Shown: one piece after another, positions 62,640 through 64,000 of the stretch
How positions within the stretch are numbered: position 1 is the stretch's first letter
How the letters are laid out: each line of letters opens with the position of its first letter
Translations under genes and position numbers: made by a program
The notes under the pieces: model-generated
Told to the model about the DNA's origin: nothing
Seen by the model: the letters and a program-made list of their open reading frames with translations, nothing else
Databases searched by the model: none
Source of the DNA: Salinibacterium sp.
GTDB lineage: Bacteria; Actinomycetota; Actinomycetes; Actinomycetales; Microbacteriaceae
Length of the DNA: 64,000 nt
Reading direction: 5' to 3'
NCBI GenBank assembly: GCA_015234465.1
Contig: JADGNA010000008.1
Location: forward strand, 372,001 to 436,000

Positions 62640-63302
62640 TCAAGCGAGGTGCTTGCTGAGGCGCTTCTCGAAGTTCTCGACCAGCCAGCCACCGGGCACG
62701 GTGATGACGAGGTAGAGGATTCCGGCGAGGGTGAGCACCTCGAGGTACTCGAAGGTGGATGCACCGATCGAGTAGGCCTGGCTCAGGAGCTCCGGCAGGC
62801 CCAGCGTGAAGGCGAGGGAGCTGACCTGCAGGATGAGGATCGCGAAGCCCATGAGGGTGGGCAGCGCGATGCGGAAGCCCTGCGGGATCAGGATGAAGCG
62901 CACGATGTCGCCCCTCTTGAGCCCCAGCGCGTCAGCAGCCTCGAGTTCGCCCTCCGGCACGGCGCGCAGGCCGGCACGGATGATCTCACTCGTGTATGCC
63001 GAGGTCGTGAGGCCGAGCGCGATCACGGTGGCGGCGAAGGAATCCAGCACGACGCCGGCCTCCGGCAGCCCGAAGTAGACCATCTGGAGCATGACGAGCG
63101 CGGGCATCCCTCGCCCGACCTCAACGACGATGATCGTGAGCCAGCGAACGATCGCGTTCCTGGCCGAGGACATGAAGGCGAGCACGAAACCGATCGGGAT
63201 ACCGATCACGAGGGCGAGCACCGTGACCTGCACGCTCACCCAGAGCCCGGAGAGCAGGCGGGGCAACCATTCGACCCAGTCAGTCAGCAGTTCCATGGTC
63301 AT
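62640..63302 (-). CDS. amino acid ABC transporter permease
   Basis: 220 residues from ATG at 63302 (ATGA overlap with the upstream stop, GGAGGGC just before); ATG 63296 is possible. Five to six hydrophobic segments and the EAA loop EGELEAADALGLKRGDIVRFILIPQGFRIALP. His/Glu/Gln/opine-type permease. It pairs with the second permease at 63299. Confidence 0.9.
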   Translation of the reverse strand: MTMELLTDWVEWLPRLLSGLWVSVQVTVLALVIGIPIGFVLAFMSSARNAIVRWLTIIVVEVGRGMPALVMLQMVYFGLPEAGVVLDSFAATVIALGLTTSAYTSEIIRAGLRAVPEGELEAADALGLKRGDIVRFILIPQGFRIALPTLMGFAILILQVSSLAFTLGLPELLSQAYSIGASTFEYLEVLTLAGILYLVITVPGGWLVENFEKRLSKHLA

Positions 63303-63937
63303 GCCCTCCTTCCGAAGCTGAGTTTCTTCTCCAGCCACCGCGAGAGCGCGGCGAGCGGGGTGCCGAGGGCGATGTAGACGGCACCGGCGATGATGAACGG
63401 CAGGAGGCCCTCACCCGAGCTGCGGGCACCCTGGCTGGTGACAAACATGATCTCGGCGACACCGATCGTGGAGACGATCGACGAGTCCTTCAGGAGGCTG
63501 ATGAGCCACGTGACCATGCCGGGGATCGCAACACGGAACGCCTGCGGGCCGATGACCCGCGAGAACGTTGTCGTGCTCGTGAGCCCAAGGGCGGCGGATG
63601 CCTCGAACTGCCCCTGGTGCACGGCCATGAGCCCGCCGCGGTAGATCTCGGCGAGGTGTCCGGCCGAGATGAGCCCGAGGCCCACGATCGCCGCGGGCAG
63701 CGGCTCCCAGCGGATCAGATCGGACCCGACACCAAAGAACAGGATGAACACGAACACCACGGGCGGCACGCCGCGGAGGATGTCGATCACGCCCTTCGTG
63801 AGCAGGCGCACGACCGCGAAGCGGGAGCGACGCCCACCCGCGAGCGGCAGGGCGATCACCGCCCCGAGCGCGAACGCTGCGAACGTCACCAGCAGGGTGA
63901 CGGGCACCGCGCTGAGAATGGCGAGGAAGTGGTCCAT
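63299..63937 (-). CDS. amino acid ABC transporter permease
   Basis: 212 residues, ATG at 63937. Hydrophobic segments with EAA loop QGQFEASAALGLTSTTTFSRVIGPQAFRVAIP and N-terminal DILRGVPPVVFVFILFFG. Overlaps the ATPase stop by one base (TGATG) and the next permease by 4 bp. Forms the membrane channel with the second permease. Confidence 0.9.
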   Translation of the reverse strand: MDHFLAILSAVPVTLLVTFAAFALGAVIALPLAGGRRSRFAVVRLLTKGVIDILRGVPPVVFVFILFFGVGSDLIRWEPLPAAIVGLGLISAGHLAEIYRGGLMAVHQGQFEASAALGLTSTTTFSRVIGPQAFRVAIPGMVTWLISLLKDSSIVSTIGVAEIMFVTSQGARSSGEGLLPFIIAGAVYIALGTPLAALSRWLEKKLSFGRRA

Positions 63938-64000
63938 CAGCGATCCGTGATGGCCGAGAGGAACTGCTTCGCGCGGGCGGTCTTGGGTGCGGCGAGCAGC
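63937..64000 (-). CDS. amino acid ABC transporter ATP-binding protein, C-terminus only
   Basis: Only the last 20 codons are in the window: LLAAPKTARAKQFLSAITDR. This ends like GlnQ-type ATPases (FxxPxxxRxxxFLxxI). It starts outside the window and is the first gene of the operon as read here. Confidence 0.7.
   Translation of the reverse strand, partial: LLAAPKTARAKQFLSAITDR

Overview
The window is 64 kb of gene-dense, very GC-rich DNA with short gaps, many ATGA/GTGA stop-start overlaps, frequent GTG/TTG starts and Shine-Dalgarno-led genes. Family content (DUF2510, CsbD, PucR-like regulators, CopC/PCuAC/DyP, SepX-like protein next to galU-rimJ) points to an actinobacterium. Two further signs fit Microbacteriaceae: the word GCATCC/GGATGC recurs on both strands, and there are REP-like repeats of the type GGTTGAGTAG...CGTATCGAAACC. 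I see no phage, insertion sequence, CRISPR array or rRNA. The only RNA gene seen is one tRNA-Ala(CGC).

Layout. 0-6 kb: a cut-off gene, a NERD-UvrD helicase, a lipoprotein, a DUF1905/YdeI protein and a GIDE-like membrane protein. 6-13 kb: DUF2130 coiled-coil protein, an LPVTG cell-wall protein, an M50-like peptidase and two secreted proteins; four large intergenic hairpins lie here and share GTGAG...CTCAC ends. 13-19 kb: a translationally coupled operon (flavin monooxygenase, SDR, MFS, TauE) divergent from a PucR-like regulator, with a perfect 20-bp palindrome between them. 19-27 kb: small metabolic and membrane genes (SDR, ASCH, DUF1697, acylphosphatase, DUF2243-CtaG, CsbD, DUF1206, YchJ, metallo-hydrolase, DUF4383). 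27-34 kb: TetR-MFS efflux unit with two operator palindromes, a phytochrome-like diguanylate cyclase and an acyl-CoA dehydrogenase pair. 34-40 kb: FNT channel, heavy-metal P-type ATPase, and the copper set CopC-PCuAC-DyP, then tRNA-Ala. 40-45 kb: SepX-like protein, rimJ-like, galU, 5-FTHF cyclo-ligase, FmdB-type zinc ribbon, mscL. 45-55 kb: a giant helicase-nuclease relative with broken Walker motifs, coiled-coil and beta-helix surface proteins, a DUF2510 membrane protein and three tiny acidic proteins. 55-64 kb: CPBP-like protein, Csp-type copper storage protein, SDR, PRC-barrel unit, AHSA1 protein, aldo/keto reductase and a polar amino acid ABC transporter that runs off the right edge.

Most of the window is core or near-core actinobacterial housekeeping. 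The parts most worth a second look are the structure-conserved intergenic hairpins, the helicase that has lost its ATPase residues, the diguanylate cyclase built on a phytochrome module without visible bilin ligands, the regulator/monooxygenase divergon with its palindrome, and the cluster of tiny acidic disordered proteins.
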